64,000 nt of DNA from Kineosporia succinea (GCF_030811555.1 NZ_JAUSQZ010000001.1:4213241-4277240); one strand, 5' to 3'. Numbered from the stretch's first letter, positions 1 to 9,367 are shown. A program made the numbers and translations. The notes: generated by a model not told the origin, from the letters alone.

Positions 1-1445
1 ACGATGTACGAGACCAGGCGTTTCCCGGTGGCCCCGTTGCCGCGTTCGGCGCCGACCGTGATCGACTCGCGCAGGTCGTCCAGGGAGGACAGGGCCGCGT
101 CGACCTCACCGGGCTCGACCAGGTAGCCGCGGATCTTGACGCTGTGGTCGCGGCGGCCGAGCAGACGCAGCACGCCGTGTTCGTCGATCGTGCCGACGTC
201 GTTGCTCCGGTAGGTGCGGTCGATTCCGGTTCCGCTGAAGGCCTTGTCGGTGGCGGCGGGGTCGCCCAGGTACCTCAGCGCGAAGTGCGGGCCGGTCAGG
301 GTGACGGTGCCCGTGCCGCTGACCGGGGAACCGTCGTCGTTGACCAGACCGAGGCGGACGTCGGGCATCGGGGCGCCGGAGGGGAGGACGCCGTCGACCG
401 GGGGATGGGTGGGGTCCACCCGGTACTCGGTGCAGTATCCGGTCTCGGACGAGCCGTACTTGTTGCGGAAGACGCAGGTCTCGGGGAAGAGCGCGCGGGC
501 GGCCTCGAGGTCGGGCCCGTAGGTCGCCTCGCCCGCGAACGTCACCGAGCGGATCGTGCGCAGCCGCTGCGGATCCGGGGAGCTGCCCGTCAGGTTGCGC
601 AGGATGGCCGGGCTGACCTGCAGGATCGTGGCGCCGTTGCGCTCGATCCAGGCGGGCAGTTCGGCCAGGCCCCGGGCCCGGATGTCGTACATCGCGGTGG
701 TGGCGCCGATCAGCGGGCCCGCGCAGGCGGCCATCAGCCCGGCGTAGAAGGCCATCGGGAGGCTGTGGGCGACCACGTCGTCGGCGCCGTAGGTGTCGGT
801 CGCCATCGCGATGGCCCAGGCCTCGCGCACCAGCATGCGGTGGTCGTGGACAACGACTTTGGGACGCCCGGTGGAACCGGAGGTGAAGGCGTACACGGCC
901 GTCGTGGTCGGCTCGGGCGCCTGGGACCAGAGCTCCGCCAGGTCAGCGTCAGTGGCGGTGCTGGTGCCGTCCGGGCTCGACACGATCACGTCGTCGACCA
1001 GCTCGGCGGCGGTCTGGGCGTTGGCCTGGTCGGTCACGCAGACCTTCACGTCGACGCGTTCCACGAACGAGCGCAGGCGGGCCACGGGCGTGCGAGGGTC
1101 GAGCACGAGCACCGGCCGGCCGGACGCGATGACGCCCCACAGTGCCGAGACCGCGCTCACGTCGTGCGAATACAGCAGGGCCACAGCTCTTTCGGGCGGG
1201 GCCGGGGTGGTCTCCCTGACCCCTCGGGCTGGGGAGGTGCCCTCAGCGTCGACTACCTCCCGGCGAACCGCGGCGGTGTGGAGGGCGAACTCGCGGTAGG
1301 TGACGCTCGTCGAGTCGTCGCGAACGGCCACGGCGTCGGGCTGAGCGGTGACGACCCGGTGGAGCCGGGCGATCGCGCCGCCGTCGATGTCCGGGTAGCC
1401 GAGCGGATCGACCGGGCGCTGCGTCTGCTCGTACCGCGGGTTCAT
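1..1445 (-). CDS. AMP-binding (adenylation-domain) enzyme, C-terminus beyond the window
   Basis: The product activates a carboxylic acid (amino or fatty acid) as an acyl-adenylate. I translated it from the complementary strand. It starts MNPRYEQTQRPVDPLGYPD and carries the adenylation core A3 motif AFTSGSTGRPK near residue 190. Later come FAGEATYGPD, the GSSETGYCTEYR region, a YRSNDVG motif, and LGRRDHSVKIRGYLVEPGEV, which matches the A8 hinge. About 481 codons are visible and the frame is still open at base 1, so a carrier-protein or further NRPS domains could follow outside. The ATG is preceded by AGGAAGG at a good distance. Substrate is unknown. It could be a stand-alone ligase or the first module of an NRPS. 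Confidence 0.85.
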   Translation of the reverse strand, partial: MNPRYEQTQRPVDPLGYPDIDGGAIARLHRVVTAQPDAVAVRDDSTSVTYREFALHTAAVRREVVDAEGTSPARGVRETTPAPPERAVALLYSHDVSAVSALWGVIASGRPVLVLDPRTPVARLRSFVERVDVKVCVTDQANAQTAAELVDDVIVSSPDGTSTATDADLAELWSQAPEPTTTAVYAFTSGSTGRPKVVVHDHRMLVREAWAIAMATDTYGADDVVAHSLPMAFYAGLMAACAGPLIGATTAMYDIRARGLAELPAWIERNGATILQVSPAILRNLTGSSPDPQRLRTIRSVTFAGEATYGPDLEAARALFPETCVFRNKYGSSETGYCTEYRVDPTHPPVDGVLPSGAPMPDVRLGLVNDDGSPVSGTGTVTLTGPHFALRYLGDPAATDKAFSGTGIDRTYRSNDVGTIDEHGVLRLLGRRDHSVKIRGYLVEPGEVDAALSSLDDLRESITVGAERGNGATGKRLVSYI

Positions 1446-1660
1446 CTCAGCCTTCCTGGCCTGCCGGTTCTGCTGACCGGTGAGTGGGACGGCACAACGT
1501 AGGGCCGGGAAAAGGCGGACCGCATCAAATCACATGATCAACACAGGAATTCGCACCGGCAATCACCCTGATGGAGCAGGGGCTTTCCCCTGAGCCGGGT
1601 GGCCCGGCAGTCGCCGGAGTCGGCGACGGCCACCGGGCCTCCTCCGCAGGGCGCGTCGGA

Positions 1661-3145
1661 TCAGCTCAGCGGCATGACCCGGGCGACCTTGATCGAGCCG
1701 TTCGTGCTGCCCTCGGCCGGGTAGGCCACACTGCCGTCGGCGTAGTCCTTGTAGGCCGTGTAGTTGTGGTCTTTCACGTCGATCGTGAGGGCTGCGCCGA
1801 CGGTGGCGCCGGTCGAGCGGTCGAGAACCTTCGCCTGCGTGCTGCTTCCCGAACCCCAGGTCAGGAGCATGCGGTCGGCGCCGTAGGGCACCAGGTGCGG
1901 ATGCTGCGTCGACGCCCCGGGAGTCACCGTCTTGTCGGCGGCCCCGGTGGTGAAGTGCGCGAGCCTGGCGGTGCCGCCCTGGCTCCACGCGTTCCAGTAG
2001 CCGGAGTCTTTCGACAGCACCAGGTCTCCGTTGAACAGCGTGCCGTCGCAGGTGCTCGCGGCCACCGTGCGATACGGATCGGGCTGGGCGATGCGGCAGC
2101 TGTTGTCGGTGGCGCAGGTCGTCACGAAGTCCTTCTTCGTGGGGTCGTACGCGATCCGGGACGTCCAGGCGTGGCTGCAGCCCACCTCGAAACCCTTGCC
2201 TGCCACCGGTTTGCCGGTGGTGGCGTTGACGACCTGCATGCGGTCGCCCTCGTGGATGTCGACGCAGCTGCCGTTCTTCACGGTGATGGCCACCCCGAAG
2301 TAGGCCGCGTAGTTCTCGCCGTCGTAGGCCAGCCGGCCGTGGTGCTGGTACCACCAGACGAAGCGGGCGCCGTCGCTGTAGCCCTGGCGGCTGTCGGTGA
2401 GGTTGGTGACCTGCTGGTCCCAGACCTGGGCGCCGCTCGTGTCGAAGCGGATCATGTGCATGGTGTTGCACGGGCTGGACTCGCCGCCGCACAGCGGACC
2501 GGTGCCGCAGTCACCCTTGCGGGTGATCAGCAGGACGCCGCCCTTGCTGTCGGCCTGCACGTCCTGCAGGTCGAAACCGTCGTAGGTGACGGGCGTGCCG
2601 ACCAGCTCGTCGTCGCAGTCGAGCTGCCCGAGGTGCACCTTCTCGTCGGTGCCGACCCAGGCCAGCCACGACGTCCCGCCGGGCGACGAGGCGATCGCCA
2701 TCGGCAGCACCTCGGTGTCGCTCTCCTGGCCGTAGCCCTTCACGTTCACCGGCAGCTTGACGTCGGTGATCTTCACCTCAGCCGCGGCCGAGCCCTTGCG
2801 GGCGCAGGTGTCGCCGGCCGGTGCGGTGGAAGGGGCGGACGTGGTGGCGACCGGGCTGGTCGTCCCGCCCGGGTCGGTGGTGCCCGTCGGGTCGGCGGAC
2901 GCGCTGGGCTCGGCGGACGCGGTCGGCTCGGTGGTGGTGCCGGGCGTCGTGGTGGTCGGGGCGGGCGTGCCGGGACGGGGCTGCCCGTGATGGGCGGTGG
3001 GGCGCGGATGGTGCCGCCCGCGCGCCGAGGCCGACTGCACGGCCACGGTGGTGCCCGCGACGGCGATCAGGACGGCGCCGAGGCTCACGGCCCAGATGCG
3101 CCGCGAGACCCGGCGTCCGCCTCGGGTTTTGGAGGAGTTTCGCAT
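1661..3145 (-). CDS. secreted or membrane-anchored protein with a Thr/Ser/Pro linker
   Basis: The 494-residue product has an Arg-rich N-terminus followed by a hydrophobic segment (about residues 17-38, WAVSLGAVLIAVAGTTVAV), read as a signal peptide or anchor. A long low-complexity stretch rich in Thr, Pro, Ser and Ala (about 45-115) follows, then a roughly 370-residue extracellular domain. That domain has several cysteine pairs and repeated short strands such as LAWVGTDEKVHLGQL and RMLLTWGSGSSTQAK, which suggest a beta-propeller-like fold. No catalytic motif is recognised, and function is unknown. It lies downstream of the RTX-repeat gene on the same strand, but the 221-base gap argues against a tight operon. 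Confidence 0.7.
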   Translation of the reverse strand: MRNSSKTRGGRRVSRRIWAVSLGAVLIAVAGTTVAVQSASARGRHHPRPTAHHGQPRPGTPAPTTTTPGTTTEPTASAEPSASADPTGTTDPGGTTSPVATTSAPSTAPAGDTCARKGSAAAEVKITDVKLPVNVKGYGQESDTEVLPMAIASSPGGTSWLAWVGTDEKVHLGQLDCDDELVGTPVTYDGFDLQDVQADSKGGVLLITRKGDCGTGPLCGGESSPCNTMHMIRFDTSGAQVWDQQVTNLTDSRQGYSDGARFVWWYQHHGRLAYDGENYAAYFGVAITVKNGSCVDIHEGDRMQVVNATTGKPVAGKGFEVGCSHAWTSRIAYDPTKKDFVTTCATDNSCRIAQPDPYRTVAASTCDGTLFNGDLVLSKDSGYWNAWSQGGTARLAHFTTGAADKTVTPGASTQHPHLVPYGADRMLLTWGSGSSTQAKVLDRSTGATVGAALTIDVKDHNYTAYKDYADGSVAYPAEGSTNGSIKVARVMPLS

Positions 3146-3366
3146 GCCGCCAGGCTGCCGGAGACCGGTTTAAGCACGCCTGGGGCCTCGGGCTAAATCT
3201 GGCATATCTACACCTGTCGGACCAGGCGGCTGCAGTGCGTCGGCGAGGTGCCCCTCTGCGTGCCCGCTGTGAAGATCCCTCAGGTGAGGCGTTGGGCGGA
3301 CGAGTACGAGCCGCGCCGGGCAAGCATCAGGATGCGTTAAAACTTGCTCCGCGTCGGTTGTTTCGG

Positions 3367-4212
3367 CTAGGGCTTGAGTGTGTTCTTCCCCGGCCCGCCC
3401 TTGAGGGTGTCGGCGCCCGCCCCGCCCGAGAGCAGGTCGTCGCCGCTGTTGCCGTACAGGGTGTCGGCGCCGCCCTCGCCGTAGAGCTTGTCGTCGCCCG
3501 GCCCGCCGTACAGCGTGTCCTTGCCGCCGCCCCCGCGGATCACGTCGCTGCCGCCCCCACCGCGCAGGTACTGCTGGCCCAGGCCGGCCAGGATCGTGTC
3601 GTCGCCCTGACCACCGTCCACGTCGCTGTAGTTGCCGCTGGTGGTGATCGCGTCCCGGCCGTTGCCGCCCGAGACCGTGGAGACCGAGCCGGTGCTGATC
3701 GTGTCGTCGCCGTTCTGGCCCCAGACGAAGGTGCCGTCGGCCGTGGCGGCGTGGCTGCTGTCGAAGGTGTCCTTGCCGTCGCCGAGCCAGAACTCGTTGA
3801 AGTAGTAGACCTGCGTGGTGTTGTTGTGGAACTCGACCGAGTCGTTCTGGTCGCGCAGGTTCATGGCCATGCTGGCGTAGGGGTCCTGGCTGTCCATCGG
3901 CGCGAGCTCGCAGCGGATGCTGGTGCGGTCGTCGGCGATGGGGTACGAGCAGCCCGCGCCGATCCGCACGTCGACCGAGTCGTCGATCAGGTAGACCAGT
4001 TTCGTGCGCGGCTCGTTCCAGGCCACCGACGCCGTGACCTTGTTGATCTGACCCTTCGCGGCCTTGTAGGTCAGCTTCCAGCCGCCGGGGTTCACGCTCG
4101 CGGTGGCCGGGTCGCTCGCCGCCTGGGCGGACAGGCCGAACAGGGGCACGAGGGCCAGGGCGAGCACGGACGCGGCGCCGGTCAGGTGGGTGCGGCGGGG
4201 GTGCGGAACCAT
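3367..4212 (-). CDS. secreted protein with RTX-type calcium-binding repeats
   Basis: The 281-residue product starts with a signal peptide (MVPHPRRTHL, then a hydrophobic core ending in SAQAA). An N-terminal beta-rich domain is followed over the last about 110 residues by glycine/aspartate nonapeptides (DVIRGGGGKDTLYGGPGDDK, LYGEGGADTLYGNSGDDLLS). These are the hemolysin-type calcium-binding repeats that form a parallel beta-roll when Ca2+ is present outside the cell. I chose the ATG at 4212 because GGAGG lies nine bases upstream and a signal peptide begins there. Upstream in-frame codons do not look coding. There is no adjacent type I secretion system, which fits Sec export in a Gram-positive. 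Enzymatic activity is unknown. Confidence 0.85.
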   Translation of the reverse strand: MVPHPRRTHLTGAASVLALALVPLFGLSAQAASDPATASVNPGGWKLTYKAAKGQINKVTASVAWNEPRTKLVYLIDDSVDVRIGAGCSYPIADDRTSIRCELAPMDSQDPYASMAMNLRDQNDSVEFHNNTTQVYYFNEFWLGDGKDTFDSSHAATADGTFVWGQNGDDTISTGSVSTVSGGNGRDAITTSGNYSDVDGGQGDDTILAGLGQQYLRGGGGSDVIRGGGGKDTLYGGPGDDKLYGEGGADTLYGNSGDDLLSGGAGADTLKGGPGKNTLKP

Positions 4213-4395
4213 GGCTGGCCTCCAGGTGGTCGTCGTCACACTTCGTGTCGCGGTGGGCACGCTACGCCACAACGGCCCCGGCGGCAGGTCGTGGGTCGGA
4301 TGTGATTTGGGTGTTTCAGGTTGGCCGGGTGCGCGAGGTCGGGGCACGATGGCCGGGTGGCTGGCCTGGCGCGGACGAAACGGAAAGAACGACCG

Positions 4396-5046
4396 ATGAA
4401 GATTCGCCGGGCCCGTGTGGTGACGCTCGCTCCCAGCGGTCGCGTGGCGATGATCGAGCGGTACGTGCGCGGGCACCGGTTCCTCAGCGTGCCCGGAGGC
4501 CGCCTGGAGCCGGGGGAGTCGCCCGAGGAGGCCGCCGTCCGCGAGGTCGAGGAAGAGCTGGGCCTGCGCGTCACCCTGGCCGGCCGTCTGCCCGACCACG
4601 AGGGCCAGGCCTACTTCCTCGCGGTCGTGCCCGACGAGGCGAAGCTGACCATGTCCGGCCCGGAGACCAAGCACGCCAACCGCAACAACCGCTACACACC
4701 CCGCTGGGTCGACGCGGCCACGCTCGACGGTCTGCCCCTGCGCCAGCCGGTGCGCCAGCTCGTCACCACGGCGGCGCTCGCGGTCAGCGCCACGGTGGCG
4801 ACAGTGAAACCTTCGGTGCACGAAGAAGGCGTCGTCGGCCCGAACGTCCCCCGTTCGGCCCAGAAGCCGACTGAACCCGCGACGGAGACCGCCGAGGTGC
4901 TCGACCTCACCACCCTGCCCGAACCGCGTCCCGAGTTCGATCCCGCGGCGGCCACTTTCGGCTTCGGCAGCCGGTTCCGCCGCCGGTTCACCCTGCTCGC
5001 GAGCTCCCGCACCCAGCGCGGCGACCGGGTCGGCGCCCGCCGCTGA
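4396..5046 (+). CDS. Nudix hydrolase with a C-terminal extension
   Basis: The 216-residue product carries a complete Nudix box in its N-terminal third: G, five residues, E, seven residues, then REVEEELGL (GGRLEPGESPEEAAVREVEE). This predicts Mg2+-dependent hydrolysis of a nucleoside diphosphate linked to another moiety. The Nudix fold ends near residue 125. The remaining 90 residues are low in predicted structure, with a basic tail (SRFRRRF). The ATG follows GGAAAG and heads the protein directly at the first Nudix strand (MKIRRARVVTLA). Substrate cannot be read from sequence. Confidence 0.9.
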   Translation: MKIRRARVVTLAPSGRVAMIERYVRGHRFLSVPGGRLEPGESPEEAAVREVEEELGLRVTLAGRLPDHEGQAYFLAVVPDEAKLTMSGPETKHANRNNRYTPRWVDAATLDGLPLRQPVRQLVTTAALAVSATVATVKPSVHEEGVVGPNVPRSAQKPTEPATETAEVLDLTTLPEPRPEFDPAAATFGFGSRFRRRFTLLASSRTQRGDRVGARR

Positions 5047-5048
5047 CC

Positions 5049-5084
5049 AACGCCCACGAACGCCCGACGAACGCCCGGCGAACG
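5049..5084 (+). repeat. short tandem repeat, about 11 bases
   Basis: Three near-identical copies of AACGCCC(A/G)(A/C)CG followed by a partial fourth copy lie just after the Nudix stop codon. They may simply be slippage-generated. No hairpin or coding role is apparent. Confidence 0.4.
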
Positions 5085-5171
5085 GCTGACCGGGTGAGGT
5101 GACCTTTGGACAAGCACAGACGGGAGCTTTCCCTCTTGTCCTGATTCGGCCCGGCGATCAGGCTGAGGCCG

Positions 5172-6947
5172 GTGAGCTCGACGTCGTTGGTCGTGACCTC
5201 GCCCTTCCCGTCCGTGCCGCCGTCACGCAGCCGGCAGTGGTCACGAACCCTTGCTGTCACCGTTGCGCTCTCAGCCCTCGGTGCCCTCGTCATGGGCCCG
5301 CTCTGGGGTGAGTATCCGGGGGTGGCCGCCGGCAGCCTGCTGTTCGGCGCCCTGCTCACCGGCGCCGGCGTCATCCTCTGGGAAGAACCCGGCCACCGCG
5401 CCACCGCCGGCCTGCTGGTCGCCGCGGCCCTGCTGTGGTCGCTGGGCTGGAGCGAGGAATGGGCGTTCGGCCCGATGCCGCTCGTGTCCGGCGTGTCCAG
5501 CTACGTGGCACTGTCGCTCGCGGTGTGGGCCATGTTCCGTTATCCCGAGCCCACGCTGATGAGCCGTGCCGACCGCGTCTTCGTGGCGGCGCTCGCGATC
5601 GTGCTGGTCGGCGGCATCGTGGCGCAGGACCTCACGATGCTCCCGGAGTGGAAGGACTACGACCCGTCCACCTGGTGGGTCACGGTGTACGCCGACCGGG
5701 AGCTGAACCGCGCCGTCATCCAGGTCGCGAGTGCCGGGCAGCTGGTGCTGGCCGGACTTTTCACGCTGCTGTGGATGAACCGCATCCGCCGCATGTGGGG
5801 TCTCGACCGGGCCCTGCTCGCGCCGATGGCGATCGCCGCGCCCGCCACCACCCTGGCCGCGGTCACGGTGCCGGTGGCTCAGCTGATCGGCGTGCACGGG
5901 GTCTGGAGAGACGCGCTGTTCGCCCTGCAGGCTGCCCTGTTCGCGCTGGTGCCGCTGGCCTTCCTGGCCAGTGTGGTGCGGCGTCGCCTGGCCGACCAGG
6001 CGGTGCTCGCGCTGGTGCGGCAGGTGCAGCGGCACCCCACGCCCGAGGCGGTGCAGACCGCGTTGCGGTCCGCCCTGCTCGACGACACCCTGCGGGTGCG
6101 GTACTGGGCGCCCGAGCTCAACGCGTACGTCGACACGAACGGCGCGCCCACCGAGGAGAACGAACATGAGGGACGCCTGGTGCTCCCGGTCGCGTCGGCG
6201 ACGGGGGCCCCGCTGGCGGTGATCGACACCGACCCGGCCCTGCGCAGGCACTCCGGGGTGGTGGCCAACGCGGTCGCCGCGGGCGGGCTCGCCCTCGAGA
6301 ACGCCCAGCTCCAGGCCGCTGTGCTGGCCCGGCTGGGGCAGGTGCGCACGATCCGGATGCAGGCGGTCAAGGCCGGCGCGGCCGAGCGGCGCCGCCTCGA
6401 GCGCAACCTGCACGACGGTGCGCAGCAGCGGCTGCTGGCGCTGAAACTGTTCCTGGCGGCGTCCGACTCGCAGGAACTGCCCGACACCTCGCGCCAGAAG
6501 CTCAAGGGCATCAGCAAGGAGATCTCGCAGGTTCTCGACGAGCTGCGCACCCTCGCCCGCGGCATCCACCCGGCGGTGCTGAGCCAGGCCGGCCTGCACG
6601 CGGCGGTCGAGGCGGTGGTGCAGCGCCAGCCGGTGCCGGTCGACGTGAGCCTGCCGCCCGGCCGTTTTCCCGAGGCCGCCGAGGAGACCGCCTACAGCCT
6701 GATCTGCTCGGTGCTGGCGGTGGCGGGGGATCACCCGGGCGGTGGCGGTCTCGACATCCGGGGCCACGAGGCGAACGGCGTGCTGATCATCGAGGTGCAG
6801 GACGGCTCGGTGCGTCCGGCCCAGCTGCGCCTGGGCGCCGAGCTGCCCGGGATGATCGACCAGGTGCGGGCGCTCGGCGGTGATGTCATGTTCTCGACGC
6901 TGGCCAACGGCGGGGCCCTGATGGTGGCGGCCATCCCGGTCAGCTGA
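5172..6947 (+). CDS. orphan HisKA_3-type sensor histidine kinase with degenerate ATPase domain
   Basis: The 591-residue membrane sensor has about eight hydrophobic helices in residues 25-275 (for example LAVTVALSALGALVMGPLW and VFVAALAIVLVGGIVAQ), then a GAF-like stretch. A HisKA_3 phosphoacceptor helix has H-box LERNLHDGAQQRL around residue 410, and the C-terminal ATPase domain ends ALGGDVMFSTLANGGALM. The N-box usually has E..xLTNxxKH, but here it reads YSLICSVLAVAGDH, without the Glu and Asn. The DxGxG box reads VQDGSVRPAQ. ATP binding is therefore doubtful. No response regulator is adjacent. The GTG start is plausible, and a second in-frame GTG lies seven codons later. Confidence 0.85.
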   Translation: MSSTSLVVTSPFPSVPPSRSRQWSRTLAVTVALSALGALVMGPLWGEYPGVAAGSLLFGALLTGAGVILWEEPGHRATAGLLVAAALLWSLGWSEEWAFGPMPLVSGVSSYVALSLAVWAMFRYPEPTLMSRADRVFVAALAIVLVGGIVAQDLTMLPEWKDYDPSTWWVTVYADRELNRAVIQVASAGQLVLAGLFTLLWMNRIRRMWGLDRALLAPMAIAAPATTLAAVTVPVAQLIGVHGVWRDALFALQAALFALVPLAFLASVVRRRLADQAVLALVRQVQRHPTPEAVQTALRSALLDDTLRVRYWAPELNAYVDTNGAPTEENEHEGRLVLPVASATGAPLAVIDTDPALRRHSGVVANAVAAGGLALENAQLQAAVLARLGQVRTIRMQAVKAGAAERRRLERNLHDGAQQRLLALKLFLAASDSQELPDTSRQKLKGISKEISQVLDELRTLARGIHPAVLSQAGLHAAVEAVVQRQPVPVDVSLPPGRFPEAAEETAYSLICSVLAVAGDHPGGGGLDIRGHEANGVLIIEVQDGSVRPAQLRLGAELPGMIDQVRALGGDVMFSTLANGGALMVAAIPVS

Positions 6948-6988
6948 GCCCGGCGGGTTGAGCCCGGCGAGTTGAGCCCGGCGAGTTG
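6947..6988 (+). repeat. three tandem 14-base repeats after the kinase stop
   Basis: Three head-to-tail copies of AGCCCGGCG(G/A)GTTG begin on the last base of the TGA stop codon. The second and third copies are identical. The array runs directly into the following hairpin, whose left arm starts inside the last copy. Confidence 0.8.
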
Positions 6989-7017
6989 AGAAGCGCGTGA
7001 GGCACGCGCTTCTCAAC
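6985..7017. terminator. perfect 15-bp hairpin between convergent genes
   Basis: GTTGAGAAGCGCGTG and its exact reverse complement CACGCGCTTCTCAAC are separated by a 3-base loop (AGG). It sits between the kinase stop and the stop of the convergent MMPL gene, so it can terminate both. There is no obvious T tract, as is common in GC-rich actinobacteria. Confidence 0.8.
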
Positions 7018-7022
7018 TGCTG

Positions 7023-9245
7023 TCAGGCGGGCACCGACTCCTGCGAGCTGGGCGGCCCGAGCTTCTCGTTCAGCGCCTCACCCTCGATGTCCAGGTTCGG
7101 CAGCGCCCGGTCGAGCCACGCCGGCAGCCACCAGATCCGCTGACCCACGATCGCCATCACGGCCGGCACGATCAGCATGCGCACCAGGAACGCGTCGGCG
7201 AGAACGCCCACGGCGAGCGCGAAACCGATGGTCTTGATCATCACGTCGTGGCCCAGGGCGAAGCCCGCGAACACCCCGAACATGATGATCCCGGCCGCGG
7301 TGACGACCCGGGCGCTGTGCGCGAACCCGTCGATCACGGCCTGCCGTGCCTCGGTGCCGTGCACGTACGCCTCGCGCATGCGGGTGACCAGGAAGACCTC
7401 GTAGTCCATGGCCAGGCCGAACAGCACGCCGGTGAGCAGCAGCGGCAGGATGAACAGCACCGGCGTGGTGACGTCCAGCCCGACCAGGTCGATCAGCCAG
7501 CCCCACTGGAACACCGCGACGGTCGAGCCCAGCGCCACGCCCACCGAGAGCAGGAAGCCGAGTGCGGCCTTGAGCGGCACCAGGATCGAGCGGAACACGA
7601 GCACCAGCAGGATGAACGCCAGGCCCACCACCACGACCAGGTAGAGCGGGAAGACGTCCATCAGCTTCTGCGAGATGTCCACACCCACGGCGGTCTGGCC
7701 GGTGACCATGGCCTTGGCGCCGGTCTCGGCGGGCAGGTCGGCCACCGCCGCGCGAATGCTCTCCACCAGGTCCTTGGTCGCGACGTCCGAGGGCCCGCTG
7801 GCCGGAATGATCGTGAAGTTGGCCAGGTTCACCGCCTCCAGCTGCTGCTGGAACGCCGCCTGAGCCTCTTCGGAGTCACTGGTGACCGGCGGGACCAGGG
7901 CGACCACGTCGTCCTTGATCGTGGCCAGCCTGGTCTGAACCGCGGCCACGGCGGCGGCCTTGTCGGTCGCCCCCAGCGTGTCGACCACCACGACCAGAGG
8001 CCCGTTCGCCCCGGCGCCGAAGTTCTCGGCGATCAGGTCGTAGGAGACCCGGCTGTCGCTGCCGGCGGCGGCGGTCGCGTTGTCGGGGATCGCCAGCTCC
8101 ATCTTGGTCACCGGGATCGAGATGACCGCCGCGACCACGATGCCCAGCACCAGCGCCGGGTACTTGTACCGGCTGACGGCCTCGACCCAGCGGCGGCCGT
8201 TCGTGCGCGTCGAATCGTCTTCCGGGTCGCGCTGCTTCAGGCCCAGACGGCTCTTCTTGATCACCTTGTCGCCGGCGAACCCGAGGAATGCGGGCAGCAG
8301 GGTGAGCGCGATGAGCACGGCGATCGCGACCATCACACCCGCCGCGACACCCATCTGGATCAGGAAGGTGATGCCGGTGATGCTCAGCCCGACCAGCGCG
8401 ATGATGACGGTCAGGCCGGCGAAGATGACCGCGGAACCGGCCGTTCCGACGGCGACCCCGGCGGCCTCGGCCAGCGAGCGGCCGGTGCGCACCTCGTGCT
8501 GGTAACGCGACATGATGAAGAGCGCGTAGTCGATACCGACCGCCAGGCCGAGCATCGAGCCCAGCGCCGGGGTCACCGAACTCAGCTCGACGAAACCGGT
8601 CAGCGCGGTGATGCCCGCGTACCCGATGCCGACGCCGATGACCGCGGTGATCAGCGGCATCCCGGCGGCCACGAGCGAGCCCAGGGTGATCAGCAGCACC
8701 ACCATGGCCACGACGATGCCGACGACCTCGGCGGAACCCGCGGCCGGCGTCTCCTGCAGCGCGTCACCACCGATGGCCGCGGTCAGCCCGGCCTCCTGCG
8801 CAGCCGTCTTCACGGCGTGCAGCGCGTCCTTGTCGGCCTCGCTCAGATCGGCCGACGTGACCTTGTAACTGACGGTCGCATAACCGACGTCGCCCGCCTG
8901 CGAGATCGTGCCCGCGGTGAACGGGTCGGCGATCGAGGCCACGTCGTCCGTCTTGACCTTGGCCAGAGCCGCGTCGACCGTGTCCTTCGCCAGGGTCTGG
9001 CCTTCCGGGGCCTGGAACACGATGTTCGCCGTCGCGCCGTCGGGGGAGGCCGACGGGCTGCGCTCCTCGATCAGGCTGAACGCGTCGGTCGACTCCAGGC
9101 CGGGCAGTGTGAAGTTGTCGTTCGTCTTGCCCGAGAGGGTGAGCGCGCCCGCCCCCACGAGAACGAGCAGGGCGAGCCACACGCTCACGACGATCCGGCG
9201 GTGGACGAACGACCACCTGCCCAACCGGAACAGATGCCAAGCCAT
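7023..9245 (-). CDS. MMPL/RND-family membrane transporter
   Basis: The 740-residue protein has the RND two-repeat plan: one N-terminal helix, a large extracytoplasmic loop, a bundle of helices, then a second such half. Typical MMPL signatures are GLAVGIDYALFIMSRYQHE in the first half and GLAMDYEVFLVTRMREAY in the second. These proteins use the proton gradient to export lipids, drugs or small molecules. The ATG at 9245 (MAWHLFRLGRWSF) is preceded by GAGAGG. A farther ATG adds 12 residues without a clear ribosome site. A divergent TetR gene 121 bases away is its probable regulator. Confidence 0.92.
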   Translation of the reverse strand: MAWHLFRLGRWSFVHRRIVVSVWLALLVLVGAGALTLSGKTNDNFTLPGLESTDAFSLIEERSPSASPDGATANIVFQAPEGQTLAKDTVDAALAKVKTDDVASIADPFTAGTISQAGDVGYATVSYKVTSADLSEADKDALHAVKTAAQEAGLTAAIGGDALQETPAAGSAEVVGIVVAMVVLLITLGSLVAAGMPLITAVIGVGIGYAGITALTGFVELSSVTPALGSMLGLAVGIDYALFIMSRYQHEVRTGRSLAEAAGVAVGTAGSAVIFAGLTVIIALVGLSITGITFLIQMGVAAGVMVAIAVLIALTLLPAFLGFAGDKVIKKSRLGLKQRDPEDDSTRTNGRRWVEAVSRYKYPALVLGIVVAAVISIPVTKMELAIPDNATAAAGSDSRVSYDLIAENFGAGANGPLVVVVDTLGATDKAAAVAAVQTRLATIKDDVVALVPPVTSDSEEAQAAFQQQLEAVNLANFTIIPASGPSDVATKDLVESIRAAVADLPAETGAKAMVTGQTAVGVDISQKLMDVFPLYLVVVVGLAFILLVLVFRSILVPLKAALGFLLSVGVALGSTVAVFQWGWLIDLVGLDVTTPVLFILPLLLTGVLFGLAMDYEVFLVTRMREAYVHGTEARQAVIDGFAHSARVVTAAGIIMFGVFAGFALGHDVMIKTIGFALAVGVLADAFLVRMLIVPAVMAIVGQRIWWLPAWLDRALPNLDIEGEALNEKLGPPSSQESVPA

Positions 9246-9340
9246 AGCGGCGGAACCTCTCAGCAGGATTGCAGGGCACATGAAGTCAGCAGTGACTGCC
9301 CTGTCGGCACAGTATCCCTAAGTGGAAGTGACTACCAAGA

Positions 9341-9367
9341 TGACTCGCACTGTTATTCTGGGAGTCA
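9341..9367. promoter_or_regulatory. candidate operator dyad for the TetR regulator
   Basis: TGACTC and GAGTCA form a 6-bp inverted repeat separated by 15 bases, ending on the proposed TetR start codon. The same divergent region also holds two direct copies of AGTGACT(G/A)CC about 37 bases apart. A TetR dimer could bind here and repress both genes. This is inferred from position only. Confidence 0.35.
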
